From Acidobacteriaceae bacterium (GTDB taxonomy: Bacteria; Acidobacteriota; Terriglobia; Terriglobales; Acidobacteriaceae), in the NCBI GenBank assembly GCA_025350325.1, contig JANXYB010000141.1:1-51933 (forward strand): a DNA stretch of 51,933 bases, in the 5' to 3' direction. Each line of letters begins with the position of its first letter. The stretch's first letter is position 1. Below, in pieces: positions 28,636 to 38,511 of this stretch. A model generated the notes under the pieces. It saw only the letters and a program-made list of their open reading frames with translations, was not told where the DNA came from and ran no database searches. A program made the position numbers and the translations under genes.

Positions 28636-30597
28636 TCACTTGGCCTCAAACAACTGAGGATAGCGGGTTGCAATCTCGCGGCCCAGATATACCGAGCCCT
28701 CCAGAGTCAAATGGCTCATGTCAAACTGCAGCGGCACGCCCGGGGCGGCATACTCCTGGCAGCCCTTGCTGGAACAAAGAATCTTGATCAGGGATACGTA
28801 TTGAACATGCCAATTCTCCTTAGCCCTTTTCTCCATTTCCGCATCCAGGGTGAGCTGCGTTGAATCGAGATGCAAGGGGGCAAAGTCAACCCGGCCGTTC
28901 GCGATCGACTTCGCCATCAGCCGGGGCAGAGCGGTATCGTAAGTCGGCAGCGGACCAAAAATCACGATCGTCAGGCCCCTACGGCGCAGTAAATTAACGC
29001 TGTCACCAATACGGTCGAGGTCGGTTGGACTCCATTGTGCATTTAGAAGGACCATTGTGATGGATTCTCGAGGAATGTACTGGTCGTAAACTCTTCTGAC
29101 AAATTCAAGGCACTCCGGAGTTACGTGAAGACTCTGCGTGAATGTAGGAGGGCACGAAGACGAGGTGGCTTGAAGGAAATGTGTCTTAGCGACGGCTGTC
29201 TCAAGTCCGTAATAAAGATTCGCCGCGTGACTATCGCCGAACAAAAGCACTTTGCTTTTCCTCGTCCCAGGGGCAAGGCATAGTTCCTCATCAAAGTGGT
29301 CGACAGATTCACGGCGTTCTAGGAAACAAGATCCCAAACGGAAAATCTGCTTTGCCTCGACAGGATGGGAACTCGTGTAATCGAGGTAGTCGGCCATCGC
29401 GTACGCAGACGCGGGAAATCTCCCGCTGATGCCGCGAGTCGACGACAACGCCACAGCCAAGGCACAAAAGGACGTCACGCAGACTGCTCCTAAGATCAGG
29501 ATGCTGCGCTTGCCCGGTCGCCGCGGACCTTTGCGGAAAGGACTCTCCACACAGCGCCAGGACACTGTGGCCAAAATGATTGCCATGATGGCAAGGACTA
29601 AATGAGTGCCGATTGCAGGCACATCAAAGGTTTGAAACACAGCGATCTTGCTGAAAACCAGCAAAGGCCAGTGCCACAAATAGAGCGAGTACGAGATCAA
29701 GCCGAGGAACACGATCGTTCTTCGTGAGAGTAGCCAACTTCCCAAGGTGGTGCCTTGATCTTGTCCGGAGAGAATAATGGCTGCAGAGGCAGCGCACGGC
29801 AACAAGGCGTATTCCCCTGGAAAGCGAGTGTTCTGCGTAAAAATAAAAACCGGCGCCAATATACCTATGATTCCCGATCCAGACAATAATTCTCGCAAAA
29901 CCTGTGAACGCGGAACAGGGATGATGCGCAGAGCCAGGACGGTGCCGATCAGTAGTTCCCATGTTCTGCCGAATGGCAATAAGAAAGCTGCACCCGGATT
30001 TGACCGGACTTCATAAACGCTCCAAACAAACGAAATAAGCGCGGCCAAGATTATTATGGCTCGCATATAACTGCGTAGGTAACGATGTGTAAGAACGAGG
30101 AAAATAGGAAGCACAATGTAGAACTGCTCTTCAACGGCGAGGGACCAAGTGTGTAGCAACGGAATAGTTGCGGCAGGAGCATCAAAATAATTAGACGTTT
30201 TCTCAAAGTAGAAATTGGATGCGGAAAGAGAAGCCGCCAAAAGCGAATGACTGAATGAAATCACGTCGGAGGGCAGCAGGAAGAGCCATGCGAATACAGT
30301 GCTGCACGCGAATTAAAAGAAGAGAGCTGGGAAGATCCGTCGTATGCGGCGCTCATAAAATTTGCTGAAGCGAAAATCTCCAGCCCTGACGTCAGTGATA
30401 ATAATTTCGCTGAGTAGGTATCCCGATATAACGAAGAAGACATCTACTCCGGTGAAGCCGCCGCTGAAGAGTCCTCCAAAGTAGTGATAGAGCACTACCG
30501 ATGAAACAGCTAACCCGCGCAAACCATTTATGTCAGCCCTATAGCGTGGCCTCTGATCGTTCGATCTGACCGTCTCCGCTTGCCCTTGATCTTGCAT
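28636..30597 (-). pseudogene. Acyltransferase-3/SGNH gene interrupted by one in-frame stop
   Basis: 653 codons. The N-terminal part (30597-30316) has [20 protein letters not shown] and [15 protein letters not shown], hallmarks of OafA/YrhL-type O-acetyltransferases. A TAA at 30315-30313 follows RRIFPALFF, and the same frame then continues without interruption through FACSTVFAWLFLLP, eight or nine more membrane helices, and a C-terminal SGNH hydrolase domain with FGDSHAANLY and the closing DMSHLT. Such proteins O-acetylate surface polysaccharides. A single nonsense codon with otherwise perfect reading suggests a very recent mutation, a sequencing error or, less likely, two cooperating products; GTG 30264 could restart translation. 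Confidence 0.85.
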
Positions 30598-31135
30598 GAT
30601 TTCCTGAGAAATACGCTTCCGGTTCTGCCTTTCTGATCAGGTCGGTGTTATTGCGGGAACGGAAACGGACGGGGTAAGTGATGTTGTGTAGGCGCCGAAT
30701 TTTACAGATCTGGATGCTATGTTTCTGTTCCTTGTTCGGTCCTGCGCTGCCGAACTGCTTTGTTTTAGCGTCAGCACGAAGAATCACTTGCATTTCCCAC
30801 GATTCCTACATTTTTCATTCTTTCATATTTTTTCTGGCGTTCGAGAGGGCAGGCCCGCACTCGCCTGTCCATTTCCACGAAACCATCTCTCGACGGATTG
30901 CGCAGCAACGCTGTAACTCTGCTGGTTGCTCATTCTAAGCACCGGCGAAGCGCGACTTTCATACAGCTATTTGAGGGGCCATTTCCCCGGATCAAGAAGC
31001 GTTTCCCATTCGTTAGGGAGCCTGACGATGGATTGCCCAGGCCGTTTGCTGCCCAGCGACCTACTGTTACTTACTTGTAGCGACACAACTACCTGCAGCG
31101 AATCGTTCGAGCCGGTATACACTCATCCCAAGCTT
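30598..31135. other. Gene-free 538-bp intergenic region
   Basis: An AT-richer stretch between the divergent acyltransferase and dipeptidase genes. Short open frames exist but none has protein-like composition or a good start. TATACA at 31116-31121 could be a -10 box for the dipeptidase gene. I see nothing else I can support. Confidence 0.45.
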
Positions 31136-32455
31136 ATGCAGATACGCGCCCTTTTCGCATCCCTGCTGGTCGGTGTTCCGGCCATGCTGTGCGCCCAGAC
31201 TTCAGCCAGGCCTTCCCCGAACATGACCCCAAAACTCAGTCCTGAATCTGTTCATCGTTCCGCTATCGTCATAGACACACACGCCGATACGCCGCAACGT
31301 TTTGTCGATGAGAATTTCGACCTTGGCGACCCTCTCAAGGACGGCAACTTTAACCTGGAGTCGGTGCACAAGGGCAACCTAGGCGCAGAATTCTTCTCCA
31401 TTTGGGTCGATCCTGTTCCTAACAAGGGCCACTACGCTCGGCGGACGCTGGTTTTAGTCGACGCGGTCAAGCAGCAGGTAGCGAAGCATCCTGGTCAGGT
31501 CGAGTTCGTTGCCACCGCGGCTGGTATTGAAGAGGCTCACCGCAATCACAAGCTAGCCGTTTTGATGGGTATTGAGGGCGGCCACTCGATCGAGGACTCT
31601 CTGGCTTTGCTGCGCCAGTATTACGCGCTCGGCGTGCGCTACATGACGTTGACCTGGTCCAACTCAAACTCATGGGCCGACAGCTCGGGCGACATCGACG
31701 ATGTCTCCATTCCGCACACTAAAGAGGGCCTCAGCGAATTTGGTAAAGATGTTGTTTACGAAATGAATCGCCTCGGAATGATGGTGGACATCTCGCACGT
31801 CTCGGACCGCACATTCTTCCGCACGCTGGTGATTACCCGTGCGCCTGTGATCGCATCGCACTCTGCGGCGCGCGCGCTGTGCAATGCGCCGCGCAACATG
31901 ACCGACGATATGTTGCGCGCAGTGGCCAATTCAGGCGGGCCCAATTCAAAAGGCGGAGTGGTGCAGGTAAATTTTTACTCCGCGTTCATCTCACAGGCGT
32001 ATCGCGATGCGCAGGCCGCCCAGAAGCCTGAAGTGGATAAGGCAGTCCAGGCTCTAAAAGACAAGTACAAGGCTGAGAGCAAAGACGCACCGGAGGCCGA
32101 AGTATCGAAGTTGCAGCGCCAATTTGCTGACAAGATTCCGCGGCCGCCGCTATCGGCGTTGATCGACCACATCGATCACATCGCAAAGATTGCCGGCATA
32201 GATCATGTGGGGCTTGGCTCGGATTTTGACGGCGTGGACGGACAGCTTCCGGAAGGATTGGATTCGCCGGCGGACCTGCCTAAAATTACTGCGGCATTGA
32301 TGCAGCGCGGCTATTCCGCCAACGACTGCCGCAAGATCCTGGGGGAAAATCTGCTCCGCGTTTTTCACGAAGTCGAGCAGGTAGCGAAACAGTTGCAGGC
32401 CGAGAATCGTCCCCGCATTTCCGACAGACAGCCGTTTGACAAGCCTAAGGCATAG
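31136..32455 (+). CDS. Membrane dipeptidase (peptidase family M19)
   Basis: 439 aa from ATG 31136, where a signal peptide MQIRALFASLLVGVPAMLCA begins; the open frame extends upstream to 30926 without protein-like sequence. Zinc ligands of renal-dipeptidase-like enzymes are visible: DTHADTP (H and D), the bridging Glu in MGIEGGHSIED, ASHSAARA, and GLGSDFDGV near the C-terminus. It should hydrolyse dipeptides in the periplasm or at the surface. No strong ribosome-binding site is present. It converges with the SulP gene 10 nt away. Confidence 0.9.
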   Translation: MQIRALFASLLVGVPAMLCAQTSARPSPNMTPKLSPESVHRSAIVIDTHADTPQRFVDENFDLGDPLKDGNFNLESVHKGNLGAEFFSIWVDPVPNKGHYARRTLVLVDAVKQQVAKHPGQVEFVATAAGIEEAHRNHKLAVLMGIEGGHSIEDSLALLRQYYALGVRYMTLTWSNSNSWADSSGDIDDVSIPHTKEGLSEFGKDVVYEMNRLGMMVDISHVSDRTFFRTLVITRAPVIASHSAARALCNAPRNMTDDMLRAVANSGGPNSKGGVVQVNFYSAFISQAYRDAQAAQKPEVDKAVQALKDKYKAESKDAPEAEVSKLQRQFADKIPRPPLSALIDHIDHIAKIAGIDHVGLGSDFDGVDGQLPEGLDSPADLPKITAALMQRGYSANDCRKILGENLLRVFHEVEQVAKQLQAENRPRISDRQPFDKPKA

Positions 32456-32465
32456 CGACGTGAGG

Positions 32466-34145
32466 CTAAGCGGCGACCGGCTTGGGCTCAGACGCGTTTA
32501 ATGCCCTGGCGCGATCCAACGCGGCCTGGATGTTGGGCAAAATATTTTCACGGCCTAGGCGGTCGAGGAACCGAGGATGAAGCAGCAGCTTTGACGGCTG
32601 CTCCATTGCCCCGCACAGCAGCAAGGTGCGACCCGATGTTCTGAGCCGCATGGCAAAAGTCTCAATTGCATGGCTGCCCGTCGCGTCGATGGCGGTCATG
32701 TTACGCAGCCGCAAAATCACGATTGGTGAAAATGCTTCAAGGTTGATTGTGGCTTCGACCAATTTTTCTGTTGTGCCAAACAAAAAAGGCCCGTGAATGC
32801 GCAGCAGCGTTACAAACTCTGGCACGATGCGGCCCTGCAAAACGTGCGGTAAGCCATCGCGTATGTATTCGTCGGTCACTGGGGATACGGTTGTGGTTTC
32901 AGCGACTCGATAGATGTAAAGCAATGCAGCGAGAGCGAGGCCAATGCCGACTGCCACGGTGAGATCAGCGAATACGGTGAGTGAAAACGTGACAAGCCAC
33001 ACCGAGATAGCGGTGAGATCGAGCTGCAGGATTGCGCCAATCTCGCGCCATTCGCCCATATTGAAAGCCACGACGAAGAGCACAGCAGCCAGCGTTGCAA
33101 GGGGAATATAACTGGCAAGCGGCGCCGCAACCACGAGAATCGCCAACAAAGTGGCCGCAGCCACCATGCCCGCAACCGGCGAGCGCGCGCCGGCACGGAT
33201 GTTAGTTGCGGTACGGGCGATAGCTCCAGTAGCGGGAATACCGCCGAACACCGGCGACAGAATATTCGCGATACCCTGCGCTACCAGTTCAACATTGGAA
33301 TTGTGGCGATCGCCGGTCATGCCATCGGCGACCACAGCGGAGAGCATGCTCTCAAGTGCCGCGAGCAGTGCCACGGTGAATGCTGAGGGAATCAGCGGAA
33401 GAATGTGTTCGGCATGAAAGTCGGGAATCGCAAATGGAGGCAACCCGCGCGGGATGCCGCCAAACTTTGTGCCAATGGTTTCAACCGACAAGTGGAATGC
33501 CGTGCTGATCGCGGTGCAGGCCAGCAGAGCCACTATCGATGCGGGCACTCGCCGCGTGATGCGCGGCAAAAGAATCAGAATGGCCAACGTACCAATGCCG
33601 AGCCCGAGAGCCGACCAGTTGACGCTGGCGGAGTTGGCGGTCAGCAATTTGATGCGCGACAAAAATTCGCTCGGAACGGGTCCGGTTCGCAGGCCGAAAA
33701 AGTCTTTAATCTGTGTCGACGCGATGAGCACGGCAATTCCGTTGGTGAAGCCGATGACGACCATTCGCGGAATAAATCGCACTGCCGCGCCGAGGCCGGT
33801 GAGTCCCATCGCGAGCAGGATGATGCCCGCCATCAAGGTCACCATAGCCAAGCCACTCATTCCAAAGCGGGCAACGATACCGGCCACGATTACAACGAAT
33901 GCGCCGGTGGGTCCGCCAATCTGCGTACGCGAGCCGCCCAGCGCCGAAATGATAAAACCGGCCACGACCGCCGTGTAGAGTCCAGCTTGCGGAGTGACGC
34001 CGGAAGCGATGCCGAAAGCCATCGCGAGCGGAAGAGCCACAAGGCCGACGGTGATGCCCGCGAGCATGTCGTGAACGAACGCCTGGCGCGTGTATATGCG
34101 CAGCGCGCTGACGAGCTTTGGCAGATTGGGATTCCCAATGGACAT
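32466..34145 (-). CDS. SulP family inorganic anion transporter
   Basis: 559 aa. The N-terminal transporter region (about 25-420) has some 12-14 helices with DMLAGITVGLVALPLAMAFG and GPTGAFVVIVAGI, the classic SulP signature, and ESMLSAVVADGMTG in the core. A STAS domain closes the protein (about 440-545; VILRLRNMTAIDATGSHAIE). Substrate could be sulfate, bicarbonate or another anion; sequence alone does not decide. AAGGAG lies 6 nt before ATG 34145. Confidence 0.93.
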   Translation of the reverse strand: MSIGNPNLPKLVSALRIYTRQAFVHDMLAGITVGLVALPLAMAFGIASGVTPQAGLYTAVVAGFIISALGGSRTQIGGPTGAFVVIVAGIVARFGMSGLAMVTLMAGIILLAMGLTGLGAAVRFIPRMVVIGFTNGIAVLIASTQIKDFFGLRTGPVPSEFLSRIKLLTANSASVNWSALGLGIGTLAILILLPRITRRVPASIVALLACTAISTAFHLSVETIGTKFGGIPRGLPPFAIPDFHAEHILPLIPSAFTVALLAALESMLSAVVADGMTGDRHNSNVELVAQGIANILSPVFGGIPATGAIARTATNIRAGARSPVAGMVAAATLLAILVVAAPLASYIPLATLAAVLFVVAFNMGEWREIGAILQLDLTAISVWLVTFSLTVFADLTVAVGIGLALAALLYIYRVAETTTVSPVTDEYIRDGLPHVLQGRIVPEFVTLLRIHGPFLFGTTEKLVEATINLEAFSPIVILRLRNMTAIDATGSHAIETFAMRLRTSGRTLLLCGAMEQPSKLLLHPRFLDRLGRENILPNIQAALDRARALNASEPKPVAA

Positions 34146-34304
34146 GAATGCTCCTTCTATCTATCGGCAGAGGCGAAAATTGCGAGCGAACTCAAAAAGC
34201 TGAAAAACCCGCACTACCCTGAGCGCGATCCTTGGGAACCAGTTGATCGGAGATCGGTGATCTTAGAGGATTAATGACTCAACCCTCTACCGCACAGACA
34301 TCTG

Positions 34305-34772
34305 CTATTCAGCCAACGTGGCTCTCAGGCTTTTGCGATAAATCTCTGCGGCTCGACCGCGTGCGTAATAATTCTCTTCGCGACCTTCGTTTTGATAGCC
34401 ATTCGCACGGTACAACTGAATAGCTCCCTCATTTTTCGCATCCACATGAAGCCAGATTTCGACGGCGCCCTCCGCGTTTGCTGATCCTTCTACGCGGTGC
34501 AGAAGCTCGCCACCTATACCTTGAGAACGCAGTTCCGGTGCGACCTCAATAGTCTGAATATAGGCGACAATTCCGCTTGAGGCTGTCGTCCAGCCCACGA
34601 TCGCAAAGCCCGCCATCCGACTTGTTGACGCTGCGATCCACGTTGCTGTTGCGGCAGACTCGACGAGTTGCCGCATGTAGCGCCGGCTAAACCGGTACGG
34701 TGGCTTAAAAGACGCCTCTTCGATCGCATACAACTCATCGAAGTCTTCAGGCGTAAAGAGGCGATAGACCAT
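34305..34772 (-). CDS. GNAT family N-acetyltransferase
   Basis: 155 aa. The acetyl-CoA binding motif A is IEVAPELRSQGIGGELLHRV, and the C-terminal NEGAIQLYRANGYQNEGRE is typical of RimI/MarR-associated GNATs. The substrate is unknown; RimI-like protein acetylation is possible but not shown. The start context is weak. It lies alone between the SulP and pfk genes. Confidence 0.85.
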   Translation of the reverse strand: MVYRLFTPEDFDELYAIEEASFKPPYRFSRRYMRQLVESAATATWIAASTSRMAGFAIVGWTTASSGIVAYIQTIEVAPELRSQGIGGELLHRVEGSANAEGAVEIWLHVDAKNEGAIQLYRANGYQNEGREENYYARGRAAEIYRKSLRATLAE

Positions 34773-34846
34773 GATTCAACTCTACGCACAAGTCAGAGAG
34801 CCGCACAGAAACTTCAGCATGGCTCTTTAAATCATAAAGTTGAAAG

Positions 34847-35881
34847 CTATACCTTAGCTTCGAGGTCCTTGATCACGTTGAAGAAGCGCTCATCAAGACG
34901 ACGATTGCTGGCGATAGCCTCTTTGATCGTGATGTCGGTGACGTCGAGGCCCTTGAGCACCGCGATGCGACCCCACTTCTTATCGTGAACCATGTCGATC
35001 GCGTGCAGCCCATAACGCTGGCCGAGCAGGCGGTCAAAGGCCGTCGGTACGCCGCCACGCTGCGTGTGTCCAAGATTGACTGAACGGGTTTCGAAGCCTG
35101 TCTTTTCTTCAATCAACTTAGCCAGGGCCTCGCCGATCCCCGAGAGCCGTGCGTGGCCAAACGAATCCGTCTTCGCATCGCCCATGATCTGGCCGACCTT
35201 GGGCAGATGGCAGCCCTCTGCCACTACGACAACGCCGTAATGCTTGCCATGGTCGTAGTTGTACTTGAGCAGGGCGCAGACGTGTTCGATGTCGATATCC
35301 TTTTCAGGAACGAGTACGACATGCGCTCCACCGGCGATTCCAGAGGCATAGGCGATCCAGCCTGCGTCCCGGCCCATCACTTCAACCACGATGACACGAT
35401 TGTGCGAGTCGGCGGTGGTGCGAATGCGGTCGATGGCTTCCGTGGCGATCGACACCGCAGTATCAAAACCGAACGTCGTATCGGTCCCATTGATGTCGTT
35501 GTCGATGGTCTTGGGAACGCCGACGCTGGGCACGCCATGCTCGCTCAGAAAGAGCGTGACCGACTGCGTGTCGTCGCCTCCGAGAGCAATGAGAGCATCG
35601 ATATTGTTGGTCTTCAAGACTTCCTGCACTTTTTCGATGCCACCTGGGATCTTCTTAACATTGGTGCGAGAAGAATGGAGGATCGTGCCACCCTTGAGTT
35701 GAATGCCGTCCGTACTATCGAGCGTCAGCGGAATCCAGTTATTGTCAAGTACGCCGCGCCAACCGTTTAGAAAGCCAATAAACTCATCGCCGTAGGTTTG
35801 AATCCCTTTTCTCACTGCAGCGTAGATGACCGCATTCAATCCGGGGCAGTCTCCGCCGCCGGTCAACAAAGCAACTCGCAT
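34847..35881 (-). CDS. pfkA: 6-phosphofructokinase, pyrophosphate-type residues
   Basis: 344 aa from ATG 35881 (AGGAG 8 nt upstream). Family marks: TGGGDCPGLNAVI (7-19), GGDDT with D104, PKTIDND with K124, and VEVMGRDAGWIA. ATP-using enzymes usually have Gly at both 104 and 124; D104 with K124 is the combination known for PPi-dependent phosphofructokinases, so a reversible PPi enzyme is predicted. It phosphorylates fructose 6-phosphate at the C1 hydroxyl in glycolysis. A G104/K124 enzyme of actinomycetes uses ATP, so D104 is the telling residue. Confidence 0.9.
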   Translation of the reverse strand: MRVALLTGGGDCPGLNAVIYAAVRKGIQTYGDEFIGFLNGWRGVLDNNWIPLTLDSTDGIQLKGGTILHSSRTNVKKIPGGIEKVQEVLKTNNIDALIALGGDDTQSVTLFLSEHGVPSVGVPKTIDNDINGTDTTFGFDTAVSIATEAIDRIRTTADSHNRVIVVEVMGRDAGWIAYASGIAGGAHVVLVPEKDIDIEHVCALLKYNYDHGKHYGVVVVAEGCHLPKVGQIMGDAKTDSFGHARLSGIGEALAKLIEEKTGFETRSVNLGHTQRGGVPTAFDRLLGQRYGLHAIDMVHDKKWGRIAVLKGLDVTDITIKEAIASNRRLDERFFNVIKDLEAKV

Positions 35882-36006
35882 CGTAGAATCTCCTGATCGA
35901 AACTTGATCGGCCGTCGCAATACTGGCGATGCGGTCCGAGCTGAGAACTTCTTCACAGCGAGGGTCAAACCAAGCAGGTTTTCGCTTGTGACGCCCTGAT
36001 TAGTAT

Positions 36007-36041
36007 AGGCCGGTGGTGCAACGATAGATCGTGACCGGCCT
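36007..36041. repeat. Intergenic double-stem hairpin
   Basis: AGGCCGGT (36007-36014) pairs fully with ACCGGCCT (36034-36041), and inside it ACGAT pairs with ATCGT around an AG loop. A second hairpin, TTCCGGG (36058-36064) with CCCGGAA (36080-36086), follows. They lie between the divergent pfkA and the membrane-protein gene at 36114 and may be leader structures of that gene or operators; no T-run suggests a terminator. Confidence 0.4.
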
Positions 36042-36113
36042 CACGCTTCCTGAAGTCTTCCGGGGCAGCGCAATTCCATCCCGGAACCGCAGTCTGAAAT
36101 GGTTCAATAGGGT

Positions 36114-36773
36114 ATGCCCGGATCAGGTGCACTCTTACTGTTAGTTTTTGCCAGCATTGTGGTGTTGCTGCTGCTGATTCTGCTGCAGCTGACTCGCCTT
36201 GGATTTCTGGTACGCACTACCATTCCTGATCGCCCGCGGCGCCGCATGTTCATAGCCTCCGTATCTTTCTTTTTCACCTTTGCCGGTGTTCGTCTGCTGG
36301 TTAGCCAGGTGATTCACAATCACGGTCCATGGGCATGGGTCATGGTGCGCGGCCTGCATATCCATCACCTGGTCTGGGGAATCCTCATTCTGCTGCTGGT
36401 GGGTTATGGCTGGCTCTTAGACCTTGGCCGGTCGCACACCGCGATGGGTATTTTTCTTAGTCGCCTCATGTCGGTCAGTTACGGAGTAGGCGCGGCGTTG
36501 ACGCTCGACGAGTTCGCCTTGTGGTTGAACCTCGAACCGGACGCCTACTGGTCACGCGACGGGCGCATCAGTATCGATGCCATCATTCTCTTTGGCAGCC
36601 TGCTGGCCATGGGCGCATGGGGTGCGCCATTCTTTCGCGGCCTGAAAATTATGTGGAGTAAGGGAACTCTTTTCGGCAAAAAGGAATTAAGCCGGCTAGG
36701 CTCGCCTATTCGCCGTGTGCGGGTGCTTCGTCCGCGTAAAGGTCGTCGATTACCGCCCCGTAACGTGCAGTAA
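36114..36773 (+). CDS. Integral membrane protein of unknown function (HIHH/DEFAL type)
   Basis: 219 aa with about five membrane helices. Recognisable segments are LVRTTIPDRP, RGLHIHHLVWGI (three histidines in a row of four positions) and GAALTLDEFALWLNLE. The His cluster facing an acidic DEF segment could bind a metal or haem, but this is a guess. I recall similar unnamed proteins in actinobacteria. The C-terminus is strongly basic (about 20 residues rich in Arg). Its last 68 nt overlap the convergent acyl-CoA ligase gene. Confidence 0.7.
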   Translation: MPGSGALLLLVFASIVVLLLLILLQLTRLGFLVRTTIPDRPRRRMFIASVSFFFTFAGVRLLVSQVIHNHGPWAWVMVRGLHIHHLVWGILILLLVGYGWLLDLGRSHTAMGIFLSRLMSVSYGVGAALTLDEFALWLNLEPDAYWSRDGRISIDAIILFGSLLAMGAWGAPFFRGLKIMWSKGTLFGKKELSRLGSPIRRVRVLRPRKGRRLPPRNVQ

Positions 36774-38511
36774 TCGCGCGACGCTTGAGTTTCATCGATG
36801 GCGTCAGTTCGCCCGAATCCTGCGACCACTCATCCGGCACTACTTTGAACCGCTTGATCGTCTCGAATTTTGCGAGACTACCATTGGCTTCCCGCACAAT
36901 CTCGTTGAACAAGGCCACGACGCGACTCTCGGATACCAACTCTTCGTACGTCTTCGCCTCTATCCCGTGCTGTTTGGCCCACTCTTTGAGCGCTGCGAAG
37001 TTCGGGGAAATGAGTGCGACTACGAATTTGTGTTTGTCGCCAACCAGCGCCGCATGTGCCACCAGCGAATTGTTTTTCAATTTGCTTTCGATCGGTTGAG
37101 GCGCGACAAGCTTCCCGCCCGATGTTTTGAGTAGTTCCTTCTTACGATCGGTGATGTACAGAAAGCCATCGCTATCGAGATGACCTATATCGCCAGTGCG
37201 AAACCAACCATCCGTATCGAAGCATTCAGCAGTAGAGGCGGGCTTTTGCCAATAGCCTCTAAACACCGCGGGTCCGCGTACCAGCAGTTCCCCGTCCTCT
37301 GCGAATTTAACCTCGACGTTGGGCAGTTTGCGCCCGACCGAGCCCATGCGCTGCGCCCGCGGCGTGTTCAATGCAATCACGGGCGATGTCTCGGTCAGGC
37401 CGTAGCCTTCCAAAACAGCGATGCCTACTGAGGCAAACCACTTGACAGTGTCGATGCCAAGGGGAGCGCCACCGGAAACAAAAATCCTGACACGGCCTCC
37501 AAAGGCTTCGGCGACCTTGCTATAGGCAAGCTTGTTTGCCAGCTTCCAAGCCAGCGTGGTGGGTTGTGCCCCGCTGTACACGGCCTCTCCGTGCCTGACA
37601 CCAGTTCCGATTGCCCAGGAAAGGATGCGCTTCTTCACCGGCGACAAGGCTGCGCGGCGTTCCACTTCCTGGCGAATCTTTTCGTACACGCGCGGAACCC
37701 CGACGATGACCGTCGGCCTAATTTCGCGCATGGCCTGCGGCAATTTGTCGAATTGCGAACAGTAAGCCACTTGAGCGCCAGAGCGGTACATCACATAGTC
37801 AAGTGCCCGGGCAGTAATGTGCGAAAGAGGCAAAAATGAGATGCACGCATCCGATGAATTAAATCCAAATTCGACGGCGGCTAGATTTTGATTTGCCGCG
37901 ATGTTGCCGTGGGTTAGCATCACGCCCTTGGGCTCGCCAGTCGTGCCGGAGGTATAAATCAGCGTGGCTAGATCTTCGGGCTTTACCCAGCGGACCATCT
38001 CATCGAACAGGGGATCACGCTGCGACCCGCGTGCATCGGCACCTGCAATCACCTCAGAAAAAGAGATGGCTCCCTCGGATGCGGCGGCCGAGTCCATGAT
38101 GACAATGTGCTCGAGCGAAGTCTGATCTCGAACTGCATTCAGTTTTTCAAATTGCTGTCGCGTCGAAACGACGGCGATGCGGCATCCCGCGTCCTTGATC
38201 AAGATTGCGATCTGTTCGCCGGTGAGCGTCGGGTAGACGGGTACGTCGACCGCGCCTATAGCCAGTGCCGCGAAATCAGTGACCGCCCACTCCCAGCGGT
38301 TTTCCCCGATCAGAGCTATCCGCTCGCCCTTCTGGGCCCCCCAACTACGGAACGCACCAGCCAGTGCCCGCACCCGCTGGTAGATCTGGTCAGAAGAAAT
38401 AGGCTGCCACTGGGCGAATTCATCCTGCCAGAGAATGGCGCGCGCGTTGCCGGCATCGGCGACACGGCAAAACAGGTCATTGATAGTGGCGAGCGAATCA
38501 GCAGATGTCAT
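36706..38511 (-). CDS. Long-chain fatty-acid--CoA ligase
   Basis: 601 aa AMP-forming enzyme. P-loop YTSGTTGEPKGVMLTHGN, adenylate motif YGLTETSPVIALN, TGDIGHLDSDGFLYITDRKKE and the C-terminal K-containing hinge resemble FadD15-like acyl-CoA synthetases. Activates fatty acids for degradation or lipid synthesis. ATG 38511 is selected since upstream codons look non-coding and the domain begins at once; the ribosome-binding site is weak. Its 5' region faces the arginine operator. Confidence 0.9.
   Translation of the reverse strand: MTSADSLATINDLFCRVADAGNARAILWQDEFAQWQPISSDQIYQRVRALAGAFRSWGAQKGERIALIGENRWEWAVTDFAALAIGAVDVPVYPTLTGEQIAILIKDAGCRIAVVSTRQQFEKLNAVRDQTSLEHIVIMDSAAASEGAISFSEVIAGADARGSQRDPLFDEMVRWVKPEDLATLIYTSGTTGEPKGVMLTHGNIAANQNLAAVEFGFNSSDACISFLPLSHITARALDYVMYRSGAQVAYCSQFDKLPQAMREIRPTVIVGVPRVYEKIRQEVERRAALSPVKKRILSWAIGTGVRHGEAVYSGAQPTTLAWKLANKLAYSKVAEAFGGRVRIFVSGGAPLGIDTVKWFASVGIAVLEGYGLTETSPVIALNTPRAQRMGSVGRKLPNVEVKFAEDGELLVRGPAVFRGYWQKPASTAECFDTDGWFRTGDIGHLDSDGFLYITDRKKELLKTSGGKLVAPQPIESKLKNNSLVAHAALVGDKHKFVVALISPNFAALKEWAKQHGIEAKTYEELVSESRVVALFNEIVREANGSLAKFETIKRFKVVPDEWSQDSGELTPSMKLKRRAITARYGAVIDDLYADEAPAHGE

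Noticed and set aside
30678..30938. 86-codon plus-strand frame in the 538-bp gap before the dipeptidase
   Set aside because: Cys/Phe/His-rich composition, no ribosome-binding site and no recognisable motif.
33405..34164. Long plus-strand frame opposite the SulP gene
   Set aside because: Arg/Gln/His-rich shadow of the SulP coding strand with no recognisable domain.
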